64,000 nt of DNA, taken from positions 1 through 64,000 of the forward strand of contig DWXE01000043.1 in assembly GCA_019119355.1 (NCBI GenBank), written 5' to 3'. A program made the translations under genes and the position numbers. The DNA comes from Candidatus Eisenbergiella merdigallinarum (lineage in GTDB: Bacteria; Bacillota; Clostridia; Lachnospirales; Lachnospiraceae). Below, one piece after another: positions 25,620-35,565 of this stretch (position 1 is the stretch's first letter; every line of letters starts with the position of its first letter). Under the pieces are notes generated by a model that saw only the letters and a list, made by a program, of their open reading frames with translations, did not search any database and was not told the origin of the DNA.

Positions 25620-27767
25620 TCACTCCGCTTTGTGGGCCACCCGCTCCACGATAGACCTCTGAATTTCCCTGGTCTGCCGGTAAAAATAATCGGTGAACCC
25701 GCCCACCCGCACGATCAGGTCCCGGTGCTCTTCCGGATGCTCCAGGGCATCCTGCAGCGTTTTCTCATCCAGCACGCTGACCTGCACCTGGCTTCCTCCC
25801 ATCCGGAAATATCCCCGAAACAGATCCTCAAGCTTTCCGATCAGCCCGTCGGAAAAACACTCCTGCGCCAGCCTCATGTTCAGAACCAGCGTGCCGCAGC
25901 CCTGTTCGTGAGGCAGGGCGCTGCAGTCCGTCAAAAGCGGAACGGGCCCGTTTTCGTCCGTGCCGGGCGTGGCCCCACTGCTGTCCGCCAGAGGCGTCGC
26001 GCGGCGCCTGCCGTCCGGCGTGGCGCCCATTTTGCACCCCAGTGGACCGTAGGTGATCCACTGCACGATATCCGGAACGAACCATCCGTCGCCCCGCCAG
26101 GTGCGCTTCCCCCGGATGCAGGAAAACAGGAAAGCGGTAAATTCCCCCGCGATCCTTCTCAGTTCTTCGTCTCCGTTGCCGAATTTAGGCAGCCTTTTGA
26201 TCGAGTGCAGGAGCTCTTCCTCCCCTTTGAAGTCCTCCCGCAGCGCCTTTAAAAACCGCTCCTTCCCGACCCCCAGCTCTCCCGCGTACAGGGCTTTCAA
26301 CGTTCCCAGGGCGTTGACGGCGTTGGTATTCCCGAAAAGATCCGCGCCGTCGAAGTTGTAGAGGGCTCCCCCCTCCCAGAACCCTTTCCCGCTCTCGATG
26401 CAGCCCGCAGTGTGCAGGGAAAGGAGGGGATCCGGCCAGAACGCGCCCTTCAGGTGCTGACGGATGTTGATGTGCTCCGTCATTTCCTCCACCGTGATTT
26501 CGATCTCCCCGCAGAACTTTTCGTACAGCTCTTCGTAGGAATCCGTCTCCTCCAGCTTCGTATAGACCGTTTCCAGCAGCACTTCCAGCACGTTATAGGC
26601 GCACCAGGTGGAATCCACGTTGGTTTTCCCGGGAATCATGATTTCGGAGCAGCCTCCGAAGGCAAAATCCCGGGCATCCTCCTTCGAAACCCCATAGGTT
26701 CGTTCCAGATCCCGGATGAAGAGATCTTCCCGCACCAGGGCGGGGTTCCCGCATCCCGTGCCGATGGTGCGAAGGGCCTTTTCCCAGAGCTCTTTTGGCA
26801 TATCCTCCCGCACCCGCAGGGAGATGTGGGGATGGGCGAAAAGAGGGGCGTTTTCCAGCACCAGCTCCGTGAGTTCGTTATAGGACGGCTTCCCGTCCCG
26901 GCCGCAGCCGCCCACCACCTGATGCCACACCAGCCCGTCCCGGTTGACGAACCGGCACAGATCCGCCAGCAGCCCCTTTGCCTCCTCCCGGGTCAGCCTG
27001 CCCTGCTCCACGTCCTTTCGATAATAGGGATACAGATACTGGTCGATGCGTCCGAATTCCGAATCGCACAAGAGGTTCAGGATGCGGACCACGATCACAG
27101 CCTCCCGGAAGCTGGCGCAGGGCCCTTCGGGAACCCTGAATAGCGCGTCAGCCAAAGCCCCGTACCGTTCGTCCCCCGTTCGCTCATACGCCTCCCGAAA
27201 CGACCGGGCGCACCGCCGGAAGTAATCCATCAGCGCCAGCGTCACGTCACGCATGCCCCGCAGGAAGGATCTCTTTTTCGGGGACGCTCCCCTTTCTTCC
27301 CGCTCGATCTTTTCCAGATATCCTCTGTATCCGGATTCCAGAAGAAACGGAATGTCTGCCACTTTGTGCGTGCCGCAGTGCCAGTAGCGCCCCGGAAAGA
27401 GTTCCTGCGGGACGCTTCCGTCCCGGGCCGCCCGCTCCAGGATCCCGCTGGCTACCGGATCCGTCCGGTACAGTTCCTGCAGCCCGGAAAACTTTTCCCC
27501 GTCAAAATGGATCAGTCCGCTGTCGTCCACCCAGAATCCCCACAGGTCTCCGCAGTCGCCTTCGATCCGCGCTTCATCCACAAAACGGGAGGGCAGGCCG
27601 CGCTCCACCGAAAAGGGGGCCCGGTTCTTCCAGCTCTCGCAAAATACCCTGGCGGCCCGCTCCATCCGCGCAGCGTTCTGCTCCTGATAAAACAGGGCGG
27701 CGCTCTTTAACCCCAAAGACATCCAGAAGCCGTACTCCGGCGTCGTTTCGTTTCTCTTTTCGCTCAT
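25620..27767 (-). CDS. glycyl radical enzyme of unknown specificity (pyruvate formate-lyase family)
   Basis: 715-residue enzyme. The radical-bearing Gly is in RVGGFTDYF (Gly about 690), and the thiyl Cys is in GGCSEIMIPG (Cys about 373). That is a G-C-x-E motif, as in glycerol/propanediol dehydratase, choline lyase and related C-O, C-N and C-S bond-cleaving members. It lacks the adjacent Cys pair of pyruvate formate-lyase. ATG 27767 overlaps the GH52 stop (ATGA), so it is made from the glycan-degradation transcript. The substrate is unknown; a sugar-derived polyol, or a sulfonated or sulfated compound, is possible. Confidence 0.93.
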   Translation of the reverse strand: MSEKRNETTPEYGFWMSLGLKSAALFYQEQNAARMERAARVFCESWKNRAPFSVERGLPSRFVDEARIEGDCGDLWGFWVDDSGLIHFDGEKFSGLQELYRTDPVASGILERAARDGSVPQELFPGRYWHCGTHKVADIPFLLESGYRGYLEKIEREERGASPKKRSFLRGMRDVTLALMDYFRRCARSFREAYERTGDERYGALADALFRVPEGPCASFREAVIVVRILNLLCDSEFGRIDQYLYPYYRKDVEQGRLTREEAKGLLADLCRFVNRDGLVWHQVVGGCGRDGKPSYNELTELVLENAPLFAHPHISLRVREDMPKELWEKALRTIGTGCGNPALVREDLFIRDLERTYGVSKEDARDFAFGGCSEIMIPGKTNVDSTWCAYNVLEVLLETVYTKLEETDSYEELYEKFCGEIEITVEEMTEHINIRQHLKGAFWPDPLLSLHTAGCIESGKGFWEGGALYNFDGADLFGNTNAVNALGTLKALYAGELGVGKERFLKALREDFKGEEELLHSIKRLPKFGNGDEELRRIAGEFTAFLFSCIRGKRTWRGDGWFVPDIVQWITYGPLGCKMGATPDGRRRATPLADSSGATPGTDENGPVPLLTDCSALPHEQGCGTLVLNMRLAQECFSDGLIGKLEDLFRGYFRMGGSQVQVSVLDEKTLQDALEHPEEHRDLIVRVGGFTDYFYRQTREIQRSIVERVAHKAE

Positions 27768-29855
27768 TCCTCCACCCCTTCTTCCAGCCACAAAACGCTG
27801 GTGACCCCCCGGGGATAATATTTGCTGGCCATCACGATCCCTGCCACGATCTGATCGCTCCAGCACCAGTAAGAGCATTCCGGGCGGGTTAGCCACGCGG
27901 CGTGGGCCCGGTCCGCCTCCCGGGTATACGTTTCCCCGTCAAATCCCAGGATCCGGCGCGCCACGAATTCGCACAGATAGATCTTGCTCAGCCAGGAATT
28001 GTCGCTGGTGGAGGAAAGCTTCCATCCCCCGTCCGCGAACAGGCAGATCCCGGGCTTTACCACCGAGGAAAAATGGGTTTTCAAGGCCCGGATATACGCC
28101 CCGTACTCCCCGTTTTCCTCCGTCGCTTCCCGGCATCCGGCTTCATATGGAAACGCCAGCCCCTCGATGGCCGGGATGATCCGGGAATCGCAGCCTTCGT
28201 CCAGAATGGCCGGGATGTACCCCTCCTCAGAGAGATGGGATGCCAGGGTGTCCGCACAGCGGTGCGCCTGCCGTTTCGCCCGCGCGGCCGCCACCCCGTT
28301 TCCCTTTTCCCGGAAATACCGTTCCAGCATCACATAGGCCGCCCAGCACTTTCCCGCCAGATAGATGTTGTTTCGCGCCTGCCCCAGGGAAGCGTCCAGG
28401 CTGTCGTAGGTGGTGATCTCCGACCCGCCCTTCGTTCGGCTGCTGTCCAGCCCCATCACGCCGTTTCTCTTCTCTTCCTGCGGATGGTCCCGGTTCACCA
28501 TGCTCTCAAAACACGCCAGGAGCACATCGTTTTTGTCCTCCAGCCATTTCCTGTCCCCGGATTTTTCCGCGTAAAGGAAGGCGCAGCAGAGCCAGTTGGC
28601 CAGCTGTTCCTGGCTCATATAGGAAAAGCATCCCGTCAGCTTCGTCTTTTCATAGGAGGAATGGCCCCTGCGGGTGAACTGGTTCGCCACCCCGCAGTCA
28701 TGGCAGAACGTCAGCCCGCCCGGATACAGCCTGTCCTCCCCGGGGAAAAATACCTGATCCGTATAGGAATACCGTTCCAGATAGAACTCCAGCTCGTTTT
28801 TCAGCGTCCAGGGATTCATCCTGCCCTCGAAAAAGGACTGATCCGCGGTCAGATCCATGGTGTTCATCATCCGAAATTCCCCTTCGTTGACGATCCAGAT
28901 GGGCTTTCCTTCTGCGACGAGAAGCTGGGTGGAATTGTAATAGCTGCGCACCGCCTGGGCCATCATGAAGCGCTGCTCTTTCGTCAGCCAGGGCCGGTCG
29001 AAGGCCCGGTCCGTCTCCTGGCTTTCTTCCTTCATCCTCTGGAAGTTTTTCAGCGCATAGGCCCCGACTTCCTCGATTCTGCCGAAGTATTCCGTATAGA
29101 AATATTTCGCTTCGACGCCGTAGGTCGCCGTGTCCCCCCGGTAAAAACAGATCGCAAACCGCCAGGTCTTTCGTTCCCCGGGCGGCACTTTCAGCAGTAA
29201 AAGCCCGGTCTTTCCGTTGTTGAACTTCCAGTTTTCCTCGTCCTCTTCCCCCAGGATGCAGGCGGGCACAAACCCGGAGGCCGTATCGGCCTCGCCGTCG
29301 GTAAAGAAAGCCCATTTTCCTCCCTGTCCGATGCCTGTAAGCCCCTCCCCGGCAAAGTGCCGGACGGCGCAGTTATTCTCCGTCTGATCCGCGCCGAAAA
29401 ACGCCAGCCGCTGCTCCCCGCATCCCCGGTTGTCCACGGCCAGCTCCGCCAGCACCGCGGGAACCAGCGCATGGCGAAGCTGCTCTTCGTCCGCCGTTTC
29501 GGGGTCCGGCACCGGGATGGCCCGGGAATACAGGGAAAAGGTCAGATCCCCCGCTTCGAAAACATCCGTTCCCGCCCCGAACGTCCTTTTCACCCTGGAA
29601 AGGGGGATCGGATCGAAAAATCCGTTGCTCTCCTTCTCCTGCCCATCCACATCGTATCGAATGCTCTCGTCTTCGGCGTCGCCGAAAAACGGAAGCGCCT
29701 CATAAGCTCTTTCTCCCCTGAACGCCGATATATACGTTCGTATCCGCAGGACGGCCCGTCTCCATAGACGGGCCGCCTGAAGCTTTCGGATATCCCAGCG
29801 TAAAGCTGGCGTAAGCTCCGATGGGAGAATGGTTCGCGTTAAAAAACGGGTTCAT
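27764..29855 (-). pseudogene. glycoside hydrolase family 52 beta-xylosidase, frameshifted
   Basis: Retaining beta-xylosidase of family GH52, recognised from segments such as NEGEFRMMNTMDLTADQSFF, RNGVMGLDSSRTKGGSEITTYDSLD, SSTSDNSWLSKIYLCEF and YYPRGVTSVLWLEEG. The true start is ATG 29855 (after AAGGAG), giving MNPFFNANHSPIGAYASFTLG, the family N-terminus. The frame then breaks at a run of four G (plus C at 29715-29718): removal of one G joins VYIGVQ to GERAYEALPF and restores about 696 residues. As sequenced, translation from the first start ends after 51 residues. It lies between the sugar-binding protein and the glycyl radical enzyme. Sequencing error and real loss are both possible. Confidence 0.88.
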
Positions 29856-29890
29856 AAATTCTCCTTCATTCTCCATAGGTCAAATACCGG

Positions 29891-31693
29891 TTACTGCAGT
29901 TCGAATCTGGAAGCTTCTTCCTTCGCCGCTTCGTAGTTGGCGACGATTTCTTCTCTCGCTTTCGAGAAACCCTTCGCTTCCAGCTCCTGCATGGCTTCTT
30001 CCCGAAGGGCTTCGAATTCCGCGTCATCTTTGGCCATGACGCATTTGACGCCCTGCACGTTCATGTACTGGTCGCACTGCGCCAGGATATTCAGCGTCTC
30101 GTCGCTGGGGGACTGTACCAGAGTGGTGAACATGTTATAATCCGTAAAGGTCTGGATTTCGCCCTTTTCGCGCATATCGTTGAGCACCATGCCGGGATAC
30201 AGGTACTCGCCGCCCCGCAGTTCGTTATAGTAATCGCAGTAGGCCTGGTCGATCTCCAGGATATTGGCCGCCTTCTGCTCGTTGGACTTGAGCACGTTGG
30301 CGGGAGTCTCATCGGAAAGCACCTGGGTCTCCTTTAAGCCGCAGAGCTTGTTGTACAGCGTGATGCCGGTATTGCTGGTATAGTTGGGATCCGTTTTGAT
30401 CATCTCCAGATAGCTGTCCGTGGGAACCGCTTTCCCATCCTGCTCCTGCCAGTGTACGCCCTCCACGCCGCTGTAAATCAGGCGGGCGCCCTCTTCGGAA
30501 TTGCAGAAATCGATGAGCTGCATCGCCTTTTCCGGATACTCGCAGTTGGTCGTGATGGCGGTGGCGTAATCCGCGCCGTTGCCCAGAGGCGCATCCCCGG
30601 AAATCACGCCGGAAACATAGGGATATCCGCTGTAGGGGATCTTCTCAAAGCCCCATTCCGGGTGGCCGTTGGCCGCCATGGTCTTGTTCATGCTGTCTGT
30701 CTGCCAGCTGGCGTAGGCCATCAGCACCTGGCCGTTGTTGCACTTTTCCCAGAACTGATCGTTCTTCATGGTAAAGGCTTCCGGATCCAGAATTCCCATA
30801 TTATAGGCTTTGTTGTAGAACTTCAGGGATTCCCAGAACACATCCGTGGCGTAATTCAAATCCACTTCCTTCGTTTCCTGGTTCATGATCGCTCCGTTTA
30901 AAAGGTCGGTATATCCCATCTCCCTGACGTTGGCCAGCCACCAGGGCCACAGCCCCCAGTCGCTCCATCCGCTGATGGCGTAAATCTGCTTTCCTTCCGC
31001 CAGATCGTTTTCCCTGGCGTAGTCCTGCATCTGGCTGAGCGCGTTCAGATAGTCGTCCGTGGTCTCGATTTCCGGATAGCCGACGGCCGCGTAGACATCC
31101 CAGCGGGTCATCAGGCCGACATTTTCTATGGTGTAACTGATGTCCGGATTCTCCTCGTCCTTATTGTACTCCAGCACCGGAATGAAATAGGTCTTTCCCT
31201 CCCCGTTGCTCAGATACTGCTTCGAGTATTCCAGCCGGTTGACCGCGTTTTGCTTCAGATTTTCCCCGTATTCTTCGATCAGGTCGTCCAGCGGGATGAG
31301 CTGGCCGCTGGTGATCAGCGCGTTGGCCTCCACGCCCTGCTGCGCGGGATTCGTATAAATGATGTCGGGAAGGTCCCCGCCCGCCAGCAGGATGCTGAAT
31401 TTCTGAGAGTCGCCCTGAACGATATCCAGTTTGATTCCCAGTTTTTCCTCGATGGCCCTGGCCACATCGTTATTCTGAATGCCGGGCGTGAGCACTTCCG
31501 TATTCCATACGGTCAGCGTGATCACGTCATCCGGCGCCTGTGCCGCCTGAGATTCTCCCGAATCGGCCGTTCCGGCGCTCTGCTCCTGCGTCCCGCTGTC
31601 CTGAGCTGCATCCTGTCCCCCACAGGCGATCAGCGATGCGGTCATGGCGGCAGCTCCCAAAAGGGCCGTCACTTTTTTCAGAATGTTCTTCAT
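29891..31693 (-). CDS. extracellular solute-binding protein, LplA/YtcQ-type lipoprotein
   Basis: 600-residue lipoprotein for carbohydrate uptake. The signal peptide is followed by the lipobox SLIACGG (Cys 24) and an acidic, Ser/Gln-rich linker. The large size and the C-terminal calcium-style lobe are typical of the family that works with LplB/YtcP-type permeases on oligosaccharides, often xylo-oligomers or pectin fragments. It follows the two permease genes and precedes GH52, which suggests the ligand is a beta-xylo-oligosaccharide. Confidence 0.92.
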   Translation of the reverse strand: MKNILKKVTALLGAAAMTASLIACGGQDAAQDSGTQEQSAGTADSGESQAAQAPDDVITLTVWNTEVLTPGIQNNDVARAIEEKLGIKLDIVQGDSQKFSILLAGGDLPDIIYTNPAQQGVEANALITSGQLIPLDDLIEEYGENLKQNAVNRLEYSKQYLSNGEGKTYFIPVLEYNKDEENPDISYTIENVGLMTRWDVYAAVGYPEIETTDDYLNALSQMQDYARENDLAEGKQIYAISGWSDWGLWPWWLANVREMGYTDLLNGAIMNQETKEVDLNYATDVFWESLKFYNKAYNMGILDPEAFTMKNDQFWEKCNNGQVLMAYASWQTDSMNKTMAANGHPEWGFEKIPYSGYPYVSGVISGDAPLGNGADYATAITTNCEYPEKAMQLIDFCNSEEGARLIYSGVEGVHWQEQDGKAVPTDSYLEMIKTDPNYTSNTGITLYNKLCGLKETQVLSDETPANVLKSNEQKAANILEIDQAYCDYYNELRGGEYLYPGMVLNDMREKGEIQTFTDYNMFTTLVQSPSDETLNILAQCDQYMNVQGVKCVMAKDDAEFEALREEAMQELEAKGFSKAREEIVANYEAAKEEASRFELQ

Positions 31694-31740
31694 ACCCTCT
31701 CTTCTCCTTTTCTTTTATGGTAATTTTATGGTTGCCTGTT

Positions 31741-32655
31741 TCATCCCTTCACCGCTCCCATCATGATGCCTTTGACGAAGTACCTCTGCAGGAAAGGATA
31801 GACGCACATGATGGGGACCACCACCACCACGGTGATGCACATTTTGATCGAGGTAGGCGTGATCATGCTGGCCGCTGCGGCCGCGTCCATGGAACTGCTG
31901 GACATGGTCTGGAAGCGGTTCGCCTGGTTCAGATAATTATAGAGGACCATCTGCAGGGTCTGGAGCTTCGAGTCCGAAACCAGGAAATAGTTGTCGGTCC
32001 AGGAATTCCAGTGCCCCACCACCGCGTACACCGCGATGGTGGCGATGATCGGTTTGGACAGCGGCATGATGATCCGCGAAAAAACCGTGAATATGCCCGC
32101 TCCGTCCATCCTGGCCGATTCCTCCAGTTCCTTCGGCAGCTGCTCCATGTAGGTTTTGATCAAAATCACATAATAGGCTGTCACGAATCCGGGCAGGACA
32201 TACAGCAGGAAACTGTTCTGCAGGCCGTACGCCTTCATCGTCATGTACCATGGAATCAGCCCCGCGTTGATATACATGGTCATGATCACGATCCGGTAAA
32301 CGGCCGTCCTCCCGATCATCTTCCGGTTCGTCACCAGATAGGCGAAAAACGAGGAACCGATCAGCGTCAGCACCGTTCCGATCAGGCTTCTCGCCACCGA
32401 GATGAGAAAGGCTCCCGGGATATCGTTTAGCCGGAACAGGCTTTTGAACGTTTCCAGGCTGAATCCCTTCGGCGTAAACAAAAGTCCCGCGGCAGCCTGG
32501 TTGGGATCGCTGACGGAATAGATGATCACGTAATAAAACGGATAAATGCACATCGCCATGAATACAAAACAGATCGCGCAGATCGCAAAATCCGCCAGGA
32601 TCCCGGACGGCGAACGCCTTTTTGACGGGCTCTTCCCATTCTTCTCTTTCTTCAT
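31741..32655 (-). CDS. carbohydrate ABC transporter permease (LplC/YtcP type)
   Basis: 304-residue inner-membrane permease with six hydrophobic segments. The EAA loop that contacts the ATPase reads LPKELEESARMDGAGIFTVFSRIIMPLSKP. The positively charged N-terminus (KKEKNGKSPSKRR) stays in the cytoplasm. It is 13 bases after its partner permease. No dedicated ATPase gene is in this locus, so a shared MsmX-type ATPase encoded elsewhere is expected. Confidence 0.94.
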   Translation of the reverse strand: MKKEKNGKSPSKRRSPSGILADFAICAICFVFMAMCIYPFYYVIIYSVSDPNQAAAGLLFTPKGFSLETFKSLFRLNDIPGAFLISVARSLIGTVLTLIGSSFFAYLVTNRKMIGRTAVYRIVIMTMYINAGLIPWYMTMKAYGLQNSFLLYVLPGFVTAYYVILIKTYMEQLPKELEESARMDGAGIFTVFSRIIMPLSKPIIATIAVYAVVGHWNSWTDNYFLVSDSKLQTLQMVLYNYLNQANRFQTMSSSSMDAAAAASMITPTSIKMCITVVVVVPIMCVYPFLQRYFVKGIMMGAVKG

Positions 32656-32668
32656 CGCTTCCCACCTC

Positions 32669-33601
32669 CTAAACGATGGACTCGCCGCGCAGCTTTTTCG
32701 ACAGCCTGTTCGCGGTGAACAACAGTGTCACGCTGACGACCGTTTTGAACATGCCCAGCGCGATGGACTGAGGGTAGTTGTTGGTGAGCACGCCGATTTT
32801 ATAGACGTAATAGTCCAGCACCTCCAGCTTTTCCGCCGTCAGCGGATTGTAAAACACGAAATACTGGTCGAAACCGTTGCTCAGGATATTGCTGATGGAC
32901 AAAAGCAGAAGGACGAAATAGGTGGAGTACAGCCCCGGCACCGTCACGTTGAGAATGGTCTGAAGCCGGTTCGCCCCGTCCACATGGGCCGCGTCGTAGA
33001 GTTCCGAATCGATGCCCGCGATGGCCGCGATATAAATGATGGCGCTCCAGCCCAGCGATTTCCAGGTCGCCAGCCCCCACTGGAAGATCCAGGCGCAATC
33101 CGCGTTCCCCAGCGGATTGACCATGGGATCCATGCCGAACCGCCTAAGCAGCCCGTTCACCATCCCGTCCGTGGAAAACATGGCAAAACAGAGAGTGAAT
33201 ACCACGATCCAGCTGATGAAATTGGGAAGGGTGGTGAAGGTCTGCACCAGCTTCCGGAATTTCGACGAGCGGATTTCATTGATGAGGATGGCGAAAATGA
33301 CGGGAAGCGGGGATCCCAGTATTCCCAGGAAGCTCAGGGCGAACGTATTCCTAAGCACCCGGATCACCTCCGCCCGGTTTTCCCAGATCGCCTGAAAGTG
33401 TTTGAGCACCACGAACTGACAGTCGAACAGCGTCATCCCGGCTCTGTAATCCGTAAACGCATAAATCCATCCGAACAGCGGCACATAGGAAAAGGCCACG
33501 ACGAAAAGGACAAATGGAAGCGCCAGCAGAAGCAGCCGCAGGCCTTCCCGGTTGTACTTTCCCTTTCGCCCCGTCTTTTCAGGCAGCGAAGCTTTGGCCA
33601 T
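32669..33601 (-). CDS. carbohydrate ABC transporter permease (LplB type)
   Basis: 310-residue permease, first gene of the importer. I start it at ATG 33601 (MAKASLPEKTGRKGKYNREG) behind AAGGGGG; an upstream open frame of 183 codons is antisense noise from the kinase gene. Six hydrophobic segments and the EAA loop IAGIDSELYDAAHVDGANRLQTILNVTVPGL are visible. It probably forms a heterodimer with the next gene's product. Confidence 0.94.
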   Translation of the reverse strand: MAKASLPEKTGRKGKYNREGLRLLLLALPFVLFVVAFSYVPLFGWIYAFTDYRAGMTLFDCQFVVLKHFQAIWENRAEVIRVLRNTFALSFLGILGSPLPVIFAILINEIRSSKFRKLVQTFTTLPNFISWIVVFTLCFAMFSTDGMVNGLLRRFGMDPMVNPLGNADCAWIFQWGLATWKSLGWSAIIYIAAIAGIDSELYDAAHVDGANRLQTILNVTVPGLYSTYFVLLLLSISNILSNGFDQYFVFYNPLTAEKLEVLDYYVYKIGVLTNNYPQSIALGMFKTVVSVTLLFTANRLSKKLRGESIV

Positions 33602-33652
33602 AAAACGAACCCCCTTTTCTCTTTCCGATCTCTCACATCCGTTGATGCATTC

Positions 33653-33676
33653 ATTGTAGCGAAACGGGGCTTTCGC
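33653..33676 (-). promoter_or_regulatory. candidate importer promoter with an inverted repeat
   Basis: The 161-base gap between the YesM-type kinase and the importer holds a -10-like TACAAT (33658-33653) directly preceded by GCGAAAGCCCCGTTTCGC (33676-33659), a six-base inverted repeat around a six-base spacer. There is no good -35, as expected for an activator-dependent promoter. The repeat could be the binding site of the AraC-type YesN regulator or of a catabolite repressor. Confidence 0.4.
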
Positions 33677-33762
33677 CTCCATAAAAAATATTCCCGTTTC
33701 CTTACCTGAATTCGGATGCCCTTCGAAAAGAAAAAAGAGGGTTTTAAAAAAATCCGCCTCCG

Positions 33763-35562
33763 TTACGGTTTTCTGGAAAATGTTACGATCCTTACGGTCA
33801 CTCTGGTGCCCCCGTCCCCGCTGCAGTCCACCGTCAGGCCGGACGAGGGGCCGTAGTAGAGCTTCAGCCTTCTGTGGACGTTGGAAATGCCGATGTGCCC
33901 CTTCCGGATCCCCTGACGCCGCTCCCCGGCGTCCAGCTCCTGTCTCAGCGAAAGGAGCTTCTCCGTCGTCATGCCCTGTCCGTCGTCCTCCACGCAAATG
34001 GTCAGCCCTTTGCGCTCCCCGGAAAAGCGGATGGAAATCCGCCCCTCCCCTTCCCGCTTTTCGAATCCGTGGGAGATGGAATTTTCCACCAGGGGCTGCA
34101 GGATGAACTTCAGGATGCTTTCCTCTTTCAACGCCTCCGGACAGTCCCACACGAGCGCGATCCGCCCCCCGAAGCGGTAGTTCATGATCTTCACGTAGTT
34201 TCCGATATATTCCATTTCCTGTTTAACGCTCCAGAAGTCCCCTTCGCTCTTATAGATCGGGGACAGGAAGTTGCCCAGGGCCGTGATGCATTCCACGATG
34301 GTGTTGGATTTTACGATCATGGCCATATATTTGATGTTGGAGAGGGTGTTGAAGAGGAAGTGCGGATTGATCTGAGCCTGCAGCGCCTCCTGTTCCAGAA
34401 GGCGCTTTTCCCGCTCCGCGCTCTGGACCTGTTCTACCAGATCCCGGATGCTGTGAGACATATGGTTGAACTGCTGCCCCAGCATCCCCAGCTCGTTTCT
34501 GCTCCCGTTTTCCAGCTGCCATCCCAGATCCCCTTCCCCCATCTTCTTCATCCCTTCCCGCAGCTTATCCAGCGGCTTCGTGAGGCGGTAGAGCCAGTAA
34601 CAGGAAACCGCCCAGGCCAGAGCCCAGCCCGCCAGGACGATGAGGACGAACCACTGGCGCAGGGAACGGATTTCCCCGTAGAGCTCCGATGAAGAGACTT
34701 CCGATACCAGGATCCAGGGCATCCCCTCGCCGTCCAAAGACCGGTAGTTGATCTGCATGTCGCCCTGCATAAAGCTCCCGTCCCCGCCGGGTTCCATTTC
34801 GTCAAACCCCTCGAAGGCTTCCCCCATCCGCTCTCCGTTGCGATGAACCACGATGATTCCGTTTTCGTCCACCAGAAAGCTCTCCCGCCTTTGCTCCTCG
34901 TCCGCCTGGCCGATCATATCCGCCAGCACGCTCTGCTTCATATTGAGCACCACCGTGGCCTCGTGCCGGCCCCGGATATTCACGCTCCTGGCCACGCTGA
35001 TATAGGGGACTTTCTCCAGCGGGTCCGCTTCCCCCTCCAGCCGGAAATCCTCGGAGGTATATGTCCCGAACCAGTAGGTTTCCCATCTGTTTTTCAGCAC
35101 TTTTTCGTGGATGGCCCCGGAATAAAAGGACTGCTGCTTTTCCCTTCCCCTGACGATGAGATTATGGCTCGAAGTCGCGCCCAGTACAACGCCGTTTGCG
35201 CCGAAAAAATAGACGGATTCGATATAATCGTAGTTGGACATGGTCTGCGCCGCCGCTTCGAACACCTTGTTGGCATTCATGATCACGTCGAACTCATCCT
35301 TCCAGCCGCTCCCCAGATACTCCTGCAGCGCCGGAACCTGCGTCAGGAGCTTGAGCGTATTGTCGATCTCCTGGGCGAAGCTCTGAATGTTGTAGGCGCT
35401 CTGCCGGAAATACTGCTGCGTGATGTTGGCGGACTGCCTTTCCACCACGATTTCCACGCGCTGATAGGTCAAAACGCCCACCGCTCCCAAAAGCACCGTG
35501 AGCAAAACCGTGAACACCGCGATCAGCTGCGTCTTCAAACGGACTCCGAAATTTCCCTTCAT
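33763..35562 (-). CDS. YesM-type sensor histidine kinase
   Basis: 599-residue kinase. An N-terminal membrane helix (about 12-30) and a second near 295-315 flank a large extracellular sensor domain; a HAMP segment (LTKPLDKLREGMKKMGEGDLG) follows. The His_kinase domain carries INPHFLFNTLSNIKY with the phosphoacceptor His, and the ATPase domain has the N-box LVENSISHGFEK and G-box VEDDGQGM. It is encoded just after the YesN-type regulator and before the importer. Such pairs sense extracellular oligosaccharides, sometimes through the binding protein. Confidence 0.94.
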   Translation of the reverse strand: MKGNFGVRLKTQLIAVFTVLLTVLLGAVGVLTYQRVEIVVERQSANITQQYFRQSAYNIQSFAQEIDNTLKLLTQVPALQEYLGSGWKDEFDVIMNANKVFEAAAQTMSNYDYIESVYFFGANGVVLGATSSHNLIVRGREKQQSFYSGAIHEKVLKNRWETYWFGTYTSEDFRLEGEADPLEKVPYISVARSVNIRGRHEATVVLNMKQSVLADMIGQADEEQRRESFLVDENGIIVVHRNGERMGEAFEGFDEMEPGGDGSFMQGDMQINYRSLDGEGMPWILVSEVSSSELYGEIRSLRQWFVLIVLAGWALAWAVSCYWLYRLTKPLDKLREGMKKMGEGDLGWQLENGSRNELGMLGQQFNHMSHSIRDLVEQVQSAEREKRLLEQEALQAQINPHFLFNTLSNIKYMAMIVKSNTIVECITALGNFLSPIYKSEGDFWSVKQEMEYIGNYVKIMNYRFGGRIALVWDCPEALKEESILKFILQPLVENSISHGFEKREGEGRISIRFSGERKGLTICVEDDGQGMTTEKLLSLRQELDAGERRQGIRKGHIGISNVHRRLKLYYGPSSGLTVDCSGDGGTRVTVRIVTFSRKP

Positions 35563-35565
35563 CTC

